Numbered from the stretch's first letter, positions 32,386-44,300 are shown. The stretch: 64,000 bases of DNA from Pomphorhynchus laevis (GCA_012934845.2 WNNJ02000123.1:124001-188000); one strand, 5' to 3'. Notes: generated from the letters alone by a model not told the origin. Numbers and translations: made by a program.

Positions 32386-33711
32386 ATGCCTAAAAAAGCG
32401 AAATCTCATATCCCTGTTCCTGGTCAAGAATCTTCCACATCGGAATGCAATGATGGTTATACCAGCTTTGAAGTTGGATGCGATTCCAAAGATTGCGATG
32501 TATGGACACTTGTTCGTGTTAAAATATCCGACCACTCGGTGTATAAACGTAAACATTTCACTTGCGGTTTTTGTACATCAGTACGACTACTACAGTTATC
32601 CTGCTCCTCTACTCCTGTATCACACACGACCACTCAGACCAATACTGTTTTAGATGTTTCCCTCGCATCAACACCTGACTTCGCATCTTATAATCCCATT
32701 ATTGAACCTACTCTCTCACACACTCCTCGTTCAACTACGTACAAAACTTCCATTAATCTTTCTAATTCTAACAATGCTAACGGTAAAGCTTTTCATATCG
32801 TACCTGATCTTTCCTATTCCTCACCCAATCTAAATAAATCTCAAACTTCTTTATTCTCTTCACGTACTTCTTACTCGACCTCCCCCATATCACTTCTCAA
32901 TAATTTACATCCTTCCATCAAAATTATTTCCAGTAACATTTCCGATCAAGTGATTCAACACTCCATTCCTGTCACTCATGCCCCAACCTATCTTAATTCT
33001 CCTTACTCTACCTCCCACGTAACACTTCCAAATAATTTACATCCTTCATTTAAAATCATATCCAGTCACATCTCTGATCAATCGATTCAACACCCCGATC
33101 CTGTCACACTTGCTCCAACCAATATTAATTCTTTATCAAGCACCCCTGTCATTTCCACTTCTATCTGCTCATCTGCCTTGACTCCTACCAGCTCTGTCCG
33201 TCCACCACTTCCACGAAATCGTTTTCCTTCGCGCGATCGCTGTATAATCATATCAAACTTAAAGCTTTCCGAATCTGCTTCTCCACAATCTCGTCTCGAT
33301 GATGATGTATCTGCTTTCAGGTATATCCTAGCAACCATTCTTCCTGATGATAACCCATCCCTCTTCAATAATATCGATCCTGTATCCTTTATTCGTTTAA
33401 ACAAATCCACTAAATCCAATCATCACAGTCCTCCACTCTTAAAAATCGTTTACCGACATAGTTCACATGCCTCTTCTGTACTCTCCCAACGCTTTAAACT
33501 TCTCACCACTTCATCTACTTGCCGTATCTTTCCCGACCGCTCCCCTTCTGATATTGCTCAGCTCAATTTAGCTCGCATTGAGAAACATCGACGTGAAACA
33601 AACGGCGAGTCATCCTTATCTATACGTCAAATCAACGGAAATTTTCACGTTGTACACACAAGACCAAAAATTCGATGGCTTCCAATCTCTCCCCCTTGTC
33701 TTCTTCACTAG
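32386..33711 (+). CDS. L2-like ORF1, intact
   Basis: A 441-aa open frame from ATG 32386. The N-terminus MPKKAKSHIPVPGQ is followed by CDSKDCDVWTL ... FTCGFC (about residues 32-63), a four-Cys motif with a conserved Trp that resembles half of a PHD finger and is likely zinc-binding. The middle (about 80-275) is Ser/Thr/Pro-rich and includes a 44-residue unit present twice. The C-terminal part (about 285-430) has RDRCIIISNLKLSES, an IRLNKSTK block, CRIFPDRSPSDIAQLNLARI and FHVVHTRPKIRW, the likely RNA-binding region. It overlaps ORF2 by 37 bases in the -1 frame. Its role would be to package LINE RNA. The frame is open, but whether it is expressed is unknown. Confidence 0.8.
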   Translation: MPKKAKSHIPVPGQESSTSECNDGYTSFEVGCDSKDCDVWTLVRVKISDHSVYKRKHFTCGFCTSVRLLQLSCSSTPVSHTTTQTNTVLDVSLASTPDFASYNPIIEPTLSHTPRSTTYKTSINLSNSNNANGKAFHIVPDLSYSSPNLNKSQTSLFSSRTSYSTSPISLLNNLHPSIKIISSNISDQVIQHSIPVTHAPTYLNSPYSTSHVTLPNNLHPSFKIISSHISDQSIQHPDPVTLAPTNINSLSSTPVISTSICSSALTPTSSVRPPLPRNRFPSRDRCIIISNLKLSESASPQSRLDDDVSAFRYILATILPDDNPSLFNNIDPVSFIRLNKSTKSNHHSPPLLKIVYRHSSHASSVLSQRFKLLTTSSTCRIFPDRSPSDIAQLNLARIEKHRRETNGESSLSIRQINGNFHVVHTRPKIRWLPISPPCLLH

Positions 33712-36545
33712 TCAATCTCGCTCCTAAGCATACTTTTCGTCTTAGTCTATTTAACACTCGCTCCATTCTTCATAAAGCAGTTATCCTTCTCGATATCTTC
33801 GATCAATTATCTATCGATATTCTCTGCATTACCGAATCCTGGCACTCTGACTCCGACGATCTTGCTATTCGTCGTCTATGTCGCTCTGGTTGTTCTCTAG
33901 TTGAATCAGCTCGTCAAATTGCATATCATACATCTACTGCTTCTAACCATGGTAGTATTGTTGCCATTACTCGTCACCCAATGTCTTTACGTAAAATCAA
34001 CGTTAACATCCGTTACACTTCGTTCGAATTACTCATATGCAGATTATCAACGCCTTTCCCTCTGGAACTTGTGATTGTATACCGTCCAGGTTCAGTTGCC
34101 CCATCACGTATCTTCTTTAACGACCTTGCAGATCTAATGTCTCACTGTTCATTGTCTTATACTCCTTCTTTTGTTCTCGGTGACTTTAACATTCGTCTTG
34201 ATCGCCCGTCCGACTCTGACTCTATCACTTTAACTAATCTTTTTTCTGATTTTAATTATAAATTACTTTCAACAAGCCCAACTCATATCCTCGACGGTGC
34301 TCTCGATATCATTGCTGTCCCTAACTGCTTGAATGACTATACTTCCTTGTCAATTACTGATCCTGGTTTGTCCGATCATTTCCTTGTCACTCTTACTCTT
34401 ACTCGTCCCCATCCTCCTTCTCCGCATCCACCATTATCCACACCAAGTCGACCCTGGAAGCTTCTCGATATCCCTATTCTCTGCACAGCCTTACTCAATT
34501 CTTCACTCTTTTCACTTCCTCTTAACTATCTCTCTCCCGATGATATCTGCATTCTGTTTGATTCTGAACTTACGTCGATCCTCAATAACCTTCTGCCTAG
34601 TCGACTTCGACGTTCCCAGCGCTTGCGACATGCTCTGGTTCGATTCTGAATGTAGTCTTTCTAAGCGTCGACTCCGTCACTCTTTTCGTATGTATAAACG
34701 CTTTCTTAAACGTTCTCACAACTCAATCCCTCCAAATCTTCGTGATTCCTACTTTTCTCAACGCCGTTCATATCTCATTCTTATACGTACTAAACGTACT
34801 CTCTTTTGGCGAAATCAACTCGAGTCATCTTCCAACTCTAAATCTCATTGGAAAATCTTAAACTCAATTCTTTCACGATCATCTACCCCTTGTAATATAA
34901 ATCCTGATAAATTTTCTTCTTATCTACAAACTAAACTATCTAATTTACTTTCCCTACTACTCATACCCCCTTGTACCCACTCTTCTCTTTAAATACTTCC
35001 CTCCCAGAACTATTCCACCTTCTTCCCGTTTCGTCTGATGAAGTTTCTCCGGTTCCGCTGTCATTACCTAATAAAACCTCTCCTTCCGACCCAATTCCCA
35101 CTCACTTGCTTAAAAATATCTGCTCCTCTATCGTACCCTTCCTAACCACATTGTTCAACTCGTCCATCCGTAGCCGTACATCTCCTTCCATCTAGAAATG
35201 CGTCACTGTTCGTCCTCTCATCAAAAAGCAATCTCACGACTCTTCACTACCATCTTCGTACCGTCCTATTTCACTTCTCCCAACTCTCTCTAAACTCCTT
35301 GAGCGTTCTCGTTCTTAAGCAAGTTAATATATATATCTTTGCCTCTAACTTAATTCCTCCCTTCCAAGCCGCTTTTCGCTCTAATTACTCTACCGAAATT
35401 GCATGTCTTAAAGTTTATAACGACTTACTCATATCGCGCGATCATAAATTATGTAGTGTCATAGTTTCTCTTGATCTATTGTCTGCTTTTGACATCGTCG
35501 ATCACTCGATTCTTCTCCATCGTCTTCGTCATGATTATGGCTTCTCTTTACCCACTGTATCATGGTTTTCTTCATATCTATTAAACCGTACATTTCGCGT
35601 CTATTCTAACTCTTCTCTCTAATCGTTCGTCCATTCCGTCCGTTGTTCCACAATGCTCCGTATTAGGCCCCATGCATTTCTCATAAATTTAACTTCCAAG
35701 TTACGCAATATGCTGATGACATTCTCGTCTATGTTCATGCAGATGTTTATCGTAGTCACGATCTTAGTGTTTCTGCTTCCGACTGTCTTGTCTCAATTTC
35801 CAATCATAGTTCTTCCCTTCGCCTTTCTCTGAATCCTGATAAATCCAAAATTATGTGGATCCTACCTCGACGCCTCGGTTTCGAACCTCTTTCCGTATCA
35901 TTAAATTCTACAATTCTTCCTATCGTTGATAATCTCGTTTTCCTAGGCTTCCATTTTGACAACCGACTTTCACTTAAACCTTTCGTTAGAGATAAAGTAC
36001 GCTCATCTACCTTGATACTCCGCAACCTCCGTCAAGTTCGTAGATTGATCGATTTCCCTTCTTGTATGACTCTTATATCATCTCTTTTTTTTCTAGACTC
36101 GATTATTGTCTTAGTCTATTTTCCAACTCACCTAAATCCACTCTTCTTCCCCTACAACGCATCGTTAACGCAGCCGTCCGAATTCTCCTCCGTCTTCGTC
36201 GTTTTGATCATACATCCAACCATCTTGATTCTCTCGATTTGCCTACAATTTATTGTCGTGTTCAAATTCGTCTTCTTATCGTTGCTTTCCGCCTTGTAAC
36301 TCTTCATATCTTCATTTCTCAATCTTCCTTTTCTTGATAATTCTCGTCCTGTTTACTGTTCCTTGCGTTCCTGTAATTCCCTTCTTTTACATGTCCCAAA
36401 CTACTCTACCTCCTTTGGACTCCGCTCCTTCATTGTGGCTGCTCCTCTATCATGGAATCATCTGCACATTCATATACGCCAATCAACTTTCTTGCCGTGC
36501 TTCAAACGACAAATCCGATCCCATTTAAACAATTTATCTGCTTGA
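33675..36545 (+). pseudogene. L2-like ORF2, multiply broken
   Basis: The ATG at 33675 opens a clean frame through the whole EEP endonuclease (ITESWHSDSDDL, GDFNIRLD, THILDGALDII, LSDHF) to a frame shift near 34637. Later pieces carry the linker and the RT. A stop near 35193 (SPSI then TAG), a shift near 35306, and a deletion around 35680 that removes part of the GVPQG-YADD interval are visible by comparison with copy 1. The C-terminus (36062-36545) is recognisable with APLSWNHLHIH. The RT cannot be functional. The endonuclease half is the best preserved of all copies, with Cys at the site that is TGA in copies 1 and 2. Confidence 0.8.
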
Positions 36546-36626
36546 CTTTTTCATTTTTGTTTGTGGACTTGTAAGCGTACAGCTTGTACGCATTTGCCAC
36601 ATTAAATAAATTTGTATTATTATTAC

Positions 36627-36885
36627 ACTCTTTTGCATTGGCGGAACAGGGAAGTTGGCTACTGCGGTCATCAAAAGATTAGCACACAAACTTGCAACAA
36701 AGAAAAGGCTGCCATATGCAAATGAAATATCGAGGATCCGGGCAAGAATTGGACTGCAGCTTGCACGATGCATCTCGATGTGCATCCGGGGTCCGCGTTC
36801 TGCCCGCCACCGTCCAATGATGGGAGTTGAAGTACTAGCGCAGACCCTTATAAATATTTATTGTTTTATTATTTTCAAATAATAA
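36627..36885 (+). pseudogene. RLE-type LINE, C-terminal fragment and 3' end
   Basis: Frame LFCIGGTGKLATAVIKRLAHKL continues to ISRIRARIGLQLARCISMCIRGPRSARHRPMM. This lines up with the last 60 residues of the 1006-aa RLE protein (GGAGKGTESLLKKIAN ... RIGIRLARMVSRCIRGSRSAFHRPVFA). It is a 5'-truncated copy of a third subfamily, closer to that element than to copies A and B. The tail is AATAATAATAAAAAA near 36880. It starts within a few bases of the end of L2 copy 3, so one inserted at the edge of the other. Confidence 0.7.
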
Positions 36886-36889
36886 TAAA

Positions 36890-37310
36890 AAATACATACC
36901 AAAGCCAAAATGCTATTCAGGCAGAGTCCAAAAAAAGAAGAAAAGCAAATAATCAGTCAACGTAGCTAATTAGGGTATTCCAGTGGTAGTGTTGAATGGC
37001 GGCATTGTTCACGTATTTATTTGTAGCATTGTGGTTTAAACGTTCTCAAACTGGGGGCTGCAATGACTTCCTCAGGCAACGAATTCCACATGTTAATTCC
37101 TCTCCTTGAAAGTCTATACACTTTTGGTAATCTGCCAAATCCAAATTTATACAAGACTCTGCTATGTCCCCGCAACTGAGCTACCCGCCTAGTGATTACA
37201 CCGGTGAGATAACCCACCGCATCATTCGACATATACCATAGACATAGCATTTCCAAGGATATGAACCTGTCACGTACCGACAACATCCCAATGCGACTTA
37301 AAAAAAGGAT
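36890..37310 (-). mobile_element. LINE family C 3' end
   Basis: The minus-strand frame 37286-37017 encodes MLSVRDRFISLEMLCLWYM, then GYLTGVITRRVAQLRGHSRV and INMWNSLPEEVIAAPSLRTF, a CR1/jockey-type ORF2 C-terminus. The 3' UTR (37016-36890) is the same as at 29500-29689 on the plus strand. It is truncated before the RT and reads cleanly to its stop. Confidence 0.65.
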
Positions 37311-37850
37311 TTATTTTAACGTGGCAAATGCGAGCCAGCGCTCGCTTACATGACCACAACAAAATAAAACTGTGAATCAGGTGTCGAGAAGGTGTGAACG
37401 GAGGAGGTGTTTGAATGTGATAAAGGAGGGAGCACGGCGGATGTCGAGAGGGAGTTGATTCCAGGCGAGTGAGGCGGCGACGAGGAAGGATCGGAGACCG
37501 TAGTTGTTGGAGTAATTAGGAACGTGGAGTAGGAGGGTATGACAGGAACGAAGCGATAGCGAGGTGAACGTACATAATAGTCAATACCACTTAAGCCAAT
37601 ACAGAGCCTCGATCCGCGCCTAAGAATAGACTCCAGGTTTAATAGTTCTTTCTTAGTGACAGAGAAACAAGGCTGAATGCAGTACTCCAAGTGTGGCCTG
37701 ACGATGGAGATGAATAACCTCTTTAACATATGACAGCTTACCCTGAGGAATGCATTTTTAATACAATATAACGCCCTAGTAGCTTTATCTAGAAAGAAGT
37801 CGGTGTTCAACTTTGTTTTCAAGGATCGATGAACAATAATCCCTAAATCA
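37311..37850 (-). mobile_element. Two joined LINE fragments: diverged L2-like 3' end and a CR1-like RT thumb
   Basis: 37311-37560 has an L2-like 3' UTR with hairpin 37330-37345 (GCGAGC with GCTCGC) and coding remnants such as RFVPVIPSYSTF that match the L2-like RSCNSLLLHVPNYSTSF block in a shifted frame. Upstream, 37560-37850, a different LINE supplies TKLNTDFFLDKATRALYCIK, RLFISIVRPHLEYCIQPCFS and LESILRRGSRLCIGLSGIDYY, the RT thumb of a CR1/jockey-type element. Their junction near 37560 is in frame by chance. Both are old. Confidence 0.6.
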
Positions 37851-38274
37851 CGTAACTAATCTAATCAATTTTGCTTGTCTTACCAGATCATTGGTTTAGT
37901 GAGAGAAGGTTTTTCACATATGATACAAAAACAAAATTGGTCAATATGTTATTTTGAAGTTTAATTTCTAAAATAAAAAGTAAAACTGTGTTGAGATTTT
38001 ATTTTACAAATCTTGGATTTTATTTTACAATTCGGTACACCCAAATTGATTGCTTTGCAACTAGAAAAAATCTTACAACATGAATTTGAACAGGTTTCAA
38101 GAGTATAAAATTTTAATTCAATCACGAATTTGATTAGAGAAACCATAATGACGTAATAAGGCCACGATACCATAATTCGGAACTATGTAAACGCTTTCGA
38201 AAAATTGAGGAACACGACAACAACAGAATCGTTCACGAGTGCAGACTAAATTTACCATGCAAAGCCGTCTGGCT
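37851..38274. other. Unassigned AT-rich stretch
   Basis: I see no gene or clear repeat, apart from a duplicated TTTTATTTTACAA near 37996 and 38019. Confidence 0.35.
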
Positions 38275-38600
38275 AAAATATATGCTGAGTATTAGAATGG
38301 TTGCAATTCTGACCGAGATGATTATTATTCTTACAAGGCTTAGCCATAACGCTATGTTGCCTAATCACAATTAAAAAAAACAGAAATAAAAAAATTAGAA
38401 ACAAAGATAAGGAAATCAACAAGCAAAAAAAACAAATCACTGCAAATATGTCCATAAATTGTTTCTTGTCTTCTAAATCATCAATGCCTTTAATAATTTT
38501 TTGAACAAATGCAGAATTCGGGCGGCGACAATTTTCGAAGGCAGAGAATTCCACATATTAAGTACTATGTGCAACAGTATCCAGCATTTTTATACCTACG
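38275..38600 (-). pseudogene. CR1-like LINE C-terminus fragment
   Basis: From about 38590 the minus strand reads VLNMWNSLPSKIVAARILHL then FKKLLKALMI, the usual end of CR1/jockey ORF2. The next codon is a stop. The overlapping frame with a long Leu/Phe run is the 3' UTR and not a membrane protein. Confidence 0.5.
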
Positions 38601-38644
38601 ATGTCTTCCTTTATAGACATTATATCTGAATATACATTCATATA

Positions 38645-39890
38645 ATGGTCAAACAGAGGAAGACTACAAAGCGAGATGATGCTGCTAAGTTTGTGGATTA
38701 TCAGGTTCGGTGTTCAATTGAAGATTGTTATGTGTGGACAAGTGTTTCAGTTCCCGGGAAAAAGAAAGCAGCTCTGTCTAATGCATATTTCTACTGCGGG
38801 TACTGCTGCGCATTTTTGATAAATGATTTGAAGGTGGAATCTACCCCCTTGGTTGTCGGTCAATCGAGTTGTAATTCTCTTGGATCCATATCAGCTCCAC
38901 CAATTCCTAAAAGCATAAATGCCTGTCAAAGTAGGGAAGTTCTTATTTCCCAATCTACTAAAAATGTTGAAAATTCCAGTCATAGTGATGGAAGCTATTC
39001 TATTTCTATATATCCATTTTCAAGTCTTAACTCTATATATCCCTCCTCAAGTCTTGCAAATAATCCAATGAATATAGATTTAACCGTAGAGGGTGAGATT
39101 GTAACCATGAAGGTTCCAGTGCATTTACGTGATGTCATTAATGATGAATATACATATTGTCAGGTTTTGAATCATGATCATATGTCTGATAATAGTACTG
39201 TCAAAAAGAAGGAATAAGCGTCAACAATAAGTCAACATACACCATCCGTAGTATTACGTGACGGTCTCGAATTGCAAATTGGTAATAATAGGAAACACAC
39301 CGCTGATCCATGTTGATCTGTTATCCTGGCCAATGTAAGAGAACCTTAATTTGAGAACGCGCAAGTACGTCTTAACGAGGACGTCCAGAGTGTGAGATTT
39401 ATATTGACGCAGGTACTTGGTTCTTGCAATGTGTATATTGTCAAGCATGTTAAACTCGTTGCATAATTTCGACTGGGTAAGTGTGATACACTTAGTAATA
39501 GGCCGCGTTTACTCAAGGCCGTATTTAGGGAGCAGTCACATGCTGAGTTAATTCTTCGGAATTCATATCGTTTAAAAGGATCCCATGTTAGTCTCTTAAA
39601 AGATCTTGACGCTCTTCAAAGGGAGAAATTGTCTCAAGCTAAGAAAGAACTTGCATCTCGTGTTGCGCTTGGTGAGAGCAATCTATATGTGAAAAAATTT
39701 CAAGTAGTGATGCGCCGCATTTGAATCAGTTGGTCCCCACTAGATGTATCGCATCTCGTGAATGTGGAGGGTTTTGGCAAGGTCTGATAGCATATAAGTG
39801 CCTAGCTGATTTGGGATCTGAAGTGTGCCAGATTGCTAGAGATGATATTACTACTCGCACTGGTGTGAATAAAAGTCAGTATATTTTATT
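38645..39890 (+). pseudogene. Family D ORF1 with an inserted foreign fragment
   Basis: The first frame (38645-39217, 190 aa) has CSIEDCYVWTS ... FYCGYC, the same Cys-Trp motif as the L2-like ORF1, then a Ser-rich linker. The conserved end lies at 39470-39730: SHAELILRNSYRLKGSHVSL, LQREKLSQAKKELASRV and GESNLYVKKFQVVMRR. Between them, 39250-39450 belongs to another LINE in the opposite orientation. The protein is therefore broken by an insertion and by several stops. Confidence 0.65.
39250..39450 (-). pseudogene. CR1-like RT thumb scrap inserted in family D ORF1
   Basis: The minus-strand frame reads LRQYKSHTLDVLVKTYLRVL then IGQDNRSTWISGVFPII, which fits the thumb segment of CR1-like RTs (LVKTYxTYVRPILEYxSxVW). 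It interrupts ORF1 of the plus-strand element, so it was inserted later. Confidence 0.4.
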
Positions 39891-39894
39891 GTAA

Positions 39895-42660
39895 TGTTCG
39901 AAGCCTGTTACAGAAAGTCGTTGAGCTAAAGTTTAGGATCGAGTCTGTTAATCCGATTATAGTTGATATTACAGAATCTTGGCTTAATTGTGATGTATCT
40001 GATGCTGATGTATCCATCCCAGACTATTCTTTATTCCGTAGTGATTGGATACTGGGTAGGGGTGTGGTGTAGCTCTCTTTATGAGAGACAAAGTTAAGGT
40101 GCGTGTTTTGAGTAAGTCGTCTATTGGTAGAGTTGAGAGTTTGTGGTATTAGGTGAAGTTCGATAAAGCTCACCCATCATACTGGGTCTTGTGTATCGTG
40201 CTCCTAAGGCAATTTCTAATAAACTCATTGAAAAGATAGAGTTGTATACGCGAGGAGATTGTGATACTGTGATAACTGGGAATCTGAATATGCCAGATGT
40301 TGAATGGACTTCGAATACGGTTTTTCCTACTTGTGATAGTGAATATTGTGAACATATGGAGTGTTTTACTTATTGTGGTCTTGCTCAATTTGTTGATGTG
40401 CATACTCGCTTTTCGAATTGTAGTTCTAACCTTCTTGATCTTTGCCTATAGACAAACAGTCGATTAATCAATAGTATCCAATATGATTCTCCGGTTGGTT
40501 TGTCTGATCACTGTGTAGTTAAAGTTTTGCTAAATATATAAATGATGGTGTTTCACCATGCTCGGTACAAACGTCAGATTAATGTCTTTCGGGCGAACTA
40601 TGATGTTGTTACATCAAAGCTGCATAGAGAAAATTGGCCTGATCCGGCTGTTGTCGGAGTTGACGAGGCCTGGGATTATTTTTGCGTAACGCTTTATTCT
40701 CTAATGGTAAAATTATCACCTTTGAAATCTAAGACTAGTCGGAAAAGCGCTCGTTGGTTTGATACTGAGCTGGCTACTGCAATGAAGGCTCGTGACTCCA
40801 GTTTCAAATGCTTTAGAGGTGGGTTTTGTGAATATGGTATTATAAGCAGGCGAGAAATTTCTTCAATTCTTTTAAACGACATAAGCGCTATTTATTTGAA
40901 AATGGTCCAGCTCATAGTTGTAGATATGATCCCAAAGCTCTCTTTCTATATGTGAATAGTAGTATGAACGCTAATAAAACAATTGACCAATATTTTGATA
41001 GCGTTATTGAAGACGACTGAGATGTTCTCAAGGCATTTTTACTTGGACCGAGAGACCATAAACGAGTATTCTGAACCTATCCAGAACAGTGAGACGATGA
41101 GAAGTGCTCGTGCTTCATGTCCTAGTTTAGACAAGGCTAATTTGATATATCATGATAAAGTTTTGCTGAACTGCATCGTCTGAAAGAGACAAACACCAAA
41201 TGTGCTGATTTGTTACCTTCGATATATCTTCGTCGAATAGCAGGCTCAATCTATACACCACTTTGTACCATATTTCGACAATCTATTATTGATACGACTC
41301 TTCCAAAAGAGTGGAAACAATCGATCATTCACCCCATCTTCAAAAAGGGTGATAGATCTTCAGTAGACAATTACAGACCAGTTAGTATTACCTGCTAATG
41401 TTGTAGAATGTTAGAGCGAATTATACATGGTTATATGGTCAAGTTTTATAGTGAGAATAATGTAATAGCTTCTGAGCAACATGGTTTCCGTAAGGGTTAT
41501 TCGACAGTTACCAATCTACTTGCAGCCCATCTTGATTGGTCAGCTGATAAAGCCGTATCCATTGCTACTGACATCATATTCTTCGATTTCTCTAAGGCAT
41601 TTGACAGAGTAGATCATAGATTCCTCCTAAATAAACTAGAGAAAAGTGGCATTCAATTTTTGCTTGTTAGATGGATTGAATCGATTTAAGCAATCGTAGT
41701 TACCGTGTACATGTAGATGATTTCGACTCTTCATCGCGACCATGTAATATAGGGGTGCCTCAAGGTTCAGTATTGGGTCCATTATTATTTAGTGTCTACA
41801 TCAACGATCTCCCGGAATTTATTGATTCTCGGATGCTTTTATATGCAGAAGATTTATAAATTTGGAGGGCAATTCGTTCACCCAGTGATATAGTTATACT
41901 GCAACGGGATATTGATGAAGTCGAAAATTGGGCTCTGATCAATAGGTTGATTGTCAATATATCAAAATGCAAACATTTACGTATTTGTGGCGGAAATGCT
42001 CAATCTTTAGCTAATTATAGCTTTCAAAGCAGTGATATAGAACGAGTGAACAAATATAAGGACTTGAAAGTGTGGATAAACAGTGACTTGAGTACCGTCA
42101 CACATACTGAATATGCTTGTTCAAATACGTTGGGGATTATCGGTCTACATCGACGCACTTTCATTACACTCAATCAATTTGCCCTACGTCCGCTAATCTT
42201 TGCTCATGTGTTGAGCCGTCTTCTATATGCTGCGCCGTGTGTGTATCCCCAAAATTCAAAAGAACATATTAGTTCAGAGAGGGTACTTCATAGAGCTACC
42301 AAGCTAGCACCGCAACTGAAATTTTTATCGTACCCTTATCGATTAAAATCACTTCGACTTGAGACTGTCACGTGGACCCGCCGGTACATCGATATGAGTA
42401 TGGTCTGGCAAATTCTTAATGAATCGGATCATCCACTTCGAGATTGCCTTCATTTGCGCTCATCCAATATCCTTCGAGGCCATGGTTTAACCCTGCGACA
42501 TGAAAGGATAAGAAAATCACGAGCTGTCCAATTTAATCGGTGAGTAGTATCTCTATGGAATAAACTTGGAGAGTCAACAGTGTGCAGTAGCAATATCAAC
42601 GAATTCAAAAAGAAATTACGGATGGAGGATGCCATGGGGAAAGCTGCTTTTCCGTATTTG
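39895..42660 (+). pseudogene. Family D ORF2 (endonuclease, RT, C-terminus), decayed
   Basis: Endonuclease pieces: GLVYRAPKAISNKLIEKIEL, ITGNLNMPDVEWTS (GDFN decayed to GNLN), NLLDLCL and SPVGLSDHCVVKV. The linker follows with SARWFDTELATAMKARDSSF (40740-40800). RT pieces: [87 protein letters not shown] and LLYAEDL followed by a stop. The C-terminal frame 41947-42543 has ISKCKHLRICGG, RVLHRATKLAPQLKFL and RGHGLTLRHERIRKSRAVQF. There are at least eight breaks. Confidence 0.7.
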
Positions 42661-42720
42661 TGATACTTTTATTATATTTTCTTTTTTTTTCTGCAGTGAA
42701 CCAGCCAATTAAGCCATGCT

Positions 42721-43545
42721 TTTATGTGCTGTTGAAACATTAATAATAGACAGTTTTGCTGTTACCTCTCAAAATCGATAAACGTAATGTGATCGAACCA
42801 CTCGGATAATCGTCCAATTGGGGGTACAAGCGCATACATCCCTATCAAGTCAAGAAACATAAATCGCGACCTCACCTTATGACTGACTTTATATTTGTCC
42901 TTTCCTGCTTGGTGACTGGGAAAGAAGCCTAAATTGCATACTCTAAATGCAGACAAACCAACATGTTAAACAAATTTCTAAAGACATTGGTGGTAATCTT
43001 AAGGAATGAGTTCTTCACAATATATAGTGCACGAGTAGCGCTTTTTATTGCTCTTTCACGATGTAGTTTAGTTTTTAATGATGCCTGCACGATAATTCCT
43101 AAATCCCTATGATGTGATACTTTAGTGAGAAGAATATCGCCGATATGATATGTAAAATTACTGGATTTTTTTACTCATCCTCATAAGTACATGCTTATCA
43201 ACGTTAAGATGCAATATGGTAGAGCGGAACCTATCATGCACTCGATCCAAGTCTGCCTGTAAATATTTACAGTCATTAACATCTCGTATAACAGTCCAAA
43301 TTTTAAAATAATCAACGAATACCAAGTAAGTGTTCTCAATACGTAAAAGTAAATTGTTAAGGAACGTGATGAATAATAGGAGACCTAGTGCAAAACTCTG
43401 TAGTATACCTATCGATATACTTCTTATCGCAGATAAAGACTCACTAACTCTTACTTTAAAAGTACGCAATGAAAGAAAATTTTCAATATATAACAGTACT
43501 ATATAGAAAATAATGAACAAATTTAGTGGAAAAGAAATTACATTG
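42721..43545 (-). pseudogene. CR1-like LINE RT fragment
   Basis: Read from 43520 downward: FKVRVSESLSAIRSISIGIL, QSFALGLLLFITFLNNLLLR (a decayed [13 protein letters not shown] block), VFVDYFKIWTVI where YADD is lost, LHLNVDKHVLMRMSKK, and further down TKLHRERAIKSATRALYIVK in the thumb. It is interrupted often. It lies tail to tail with family D. Confidence 0.5.
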
Positions 43546-44160
43546 TCTTAACAATAAGTTATAATTTGTCACCACTTGACCGGATATCTAGTTGTATAGG
43601 CAATTGGCTAAACACGATACTCAAGGCGTCGCGATCCTCAGTGACTAAGGTTCCCTTTTGTATAAACTGAGAAGGTATTATTACAACTCAAGGCTTTAGG
43701 CAAAAGGGTTCATTTGCCTACTCATTGAGAACGCTGTTTCGAGAACGCTGGTATCGCAACAAATTTAGATTTCGTATCTCTCAACCTACACCAAAGTTTA
43801 CCAGTAGGTCCTTTTTCAAATACTTCAGCCTGAAACAACTAAATAAAGCATTCCTTAGGCATTCTAATAAAGTGTCCTATTCAGCTATTATTTCTTCAAT
43901 ATGAAGAAACAGTGTTTTACACCGATAATCTAACGGATGTCTGAGTTCTGAGCCGTATCCTTACGCTTAAACTAAAATTGCACAAGCAGCGATCGGTTGA
44001 GGATAATAACAAAATTACATGTGGTATATTTACTCAGCCTAAACGTCTCGTCATAAGTAAAAAGTAATAGAATTTCACCAACTATTAATAAGTTCGATTC
44101 AAACGCCGAACAGGATCTTGAGAGTCAATATTTGATTGTTTACAATAATAATAATAATAA
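43546..44160. other. Unassigned stretch
   Basis: Less AT-rich than most spacers, but I find no coding frame, repeat or RNA gene in it. It ends in an (AAT)7 run next to RLE-LINE tail fragments. Confidence 0.35.
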
Positions 44161-44164
44161 TTTT

Positions 44165-44300
44165 TTTAAAGAAGAAAAGCTTTATTCACAAAGTTTACAA
44201 AGGGAATTTAACCCAAATATCATTATGTTTGAATTTCATGTCACGGGGCGAAATATCATTACCCAAATATCATTATGTTTGAATTTCATGTTATTATTAT
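44165..44300 (-). repeat. Two extra 3'-end scraps of the copy A/B RLE LINE
   Basis: 44168-44250 repeats the last 85 bp of the element's 3' UTR (AAAGAAGAAAAGCTTTATTC and on) up to CACGGGGCG. 44250-44292 repeats only ACCCAAATATCATTATG to CATGTTA. Both sit next to the end of copy A, separated by AT-rich sequence. They look like very short truncated insertions or slippage products. Confidence 0.65.

Larger units (their letters stand above)
32341..36626 (+). mobile_element. L2-like LINE, copy 3 (longest 5' end)
   Basis: Contains a leader, intact ORF1 (32386-33711), a broken ORF2 (33675-36545) and the 3' UTR hairpin (36575-36591) with the ATT tail. It is the only copy here with an ORF1 start codon. 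It lacks the TGA shared by copies 1 and 2, so it represents a sister lineage. An RLE-LINE scrap follows at once. Confidence 0.85.
38645..42720 (+). mobile_element. CR1-like LINE (family D), full-length but decayed
   Basis: ORF1 starts at 38645, resumes at 39450 after a foreign insert, and ORF2 covers 39895-42660. The 3' end near 42720 is not sharply marked. Many frame changes and stops occur, and the RT active site YADD has become YAED (near 41845). It is clearly an old insertion. Confidence 0.7.

Noticed and set aside
38275-38554. Small membrane protein with a long Leu/Phe run
   Set aside because: The frame overlaps a LINE C-terminus (MWNSLPSKIV) and the hydrophobic part is T-rich 3' UTR.
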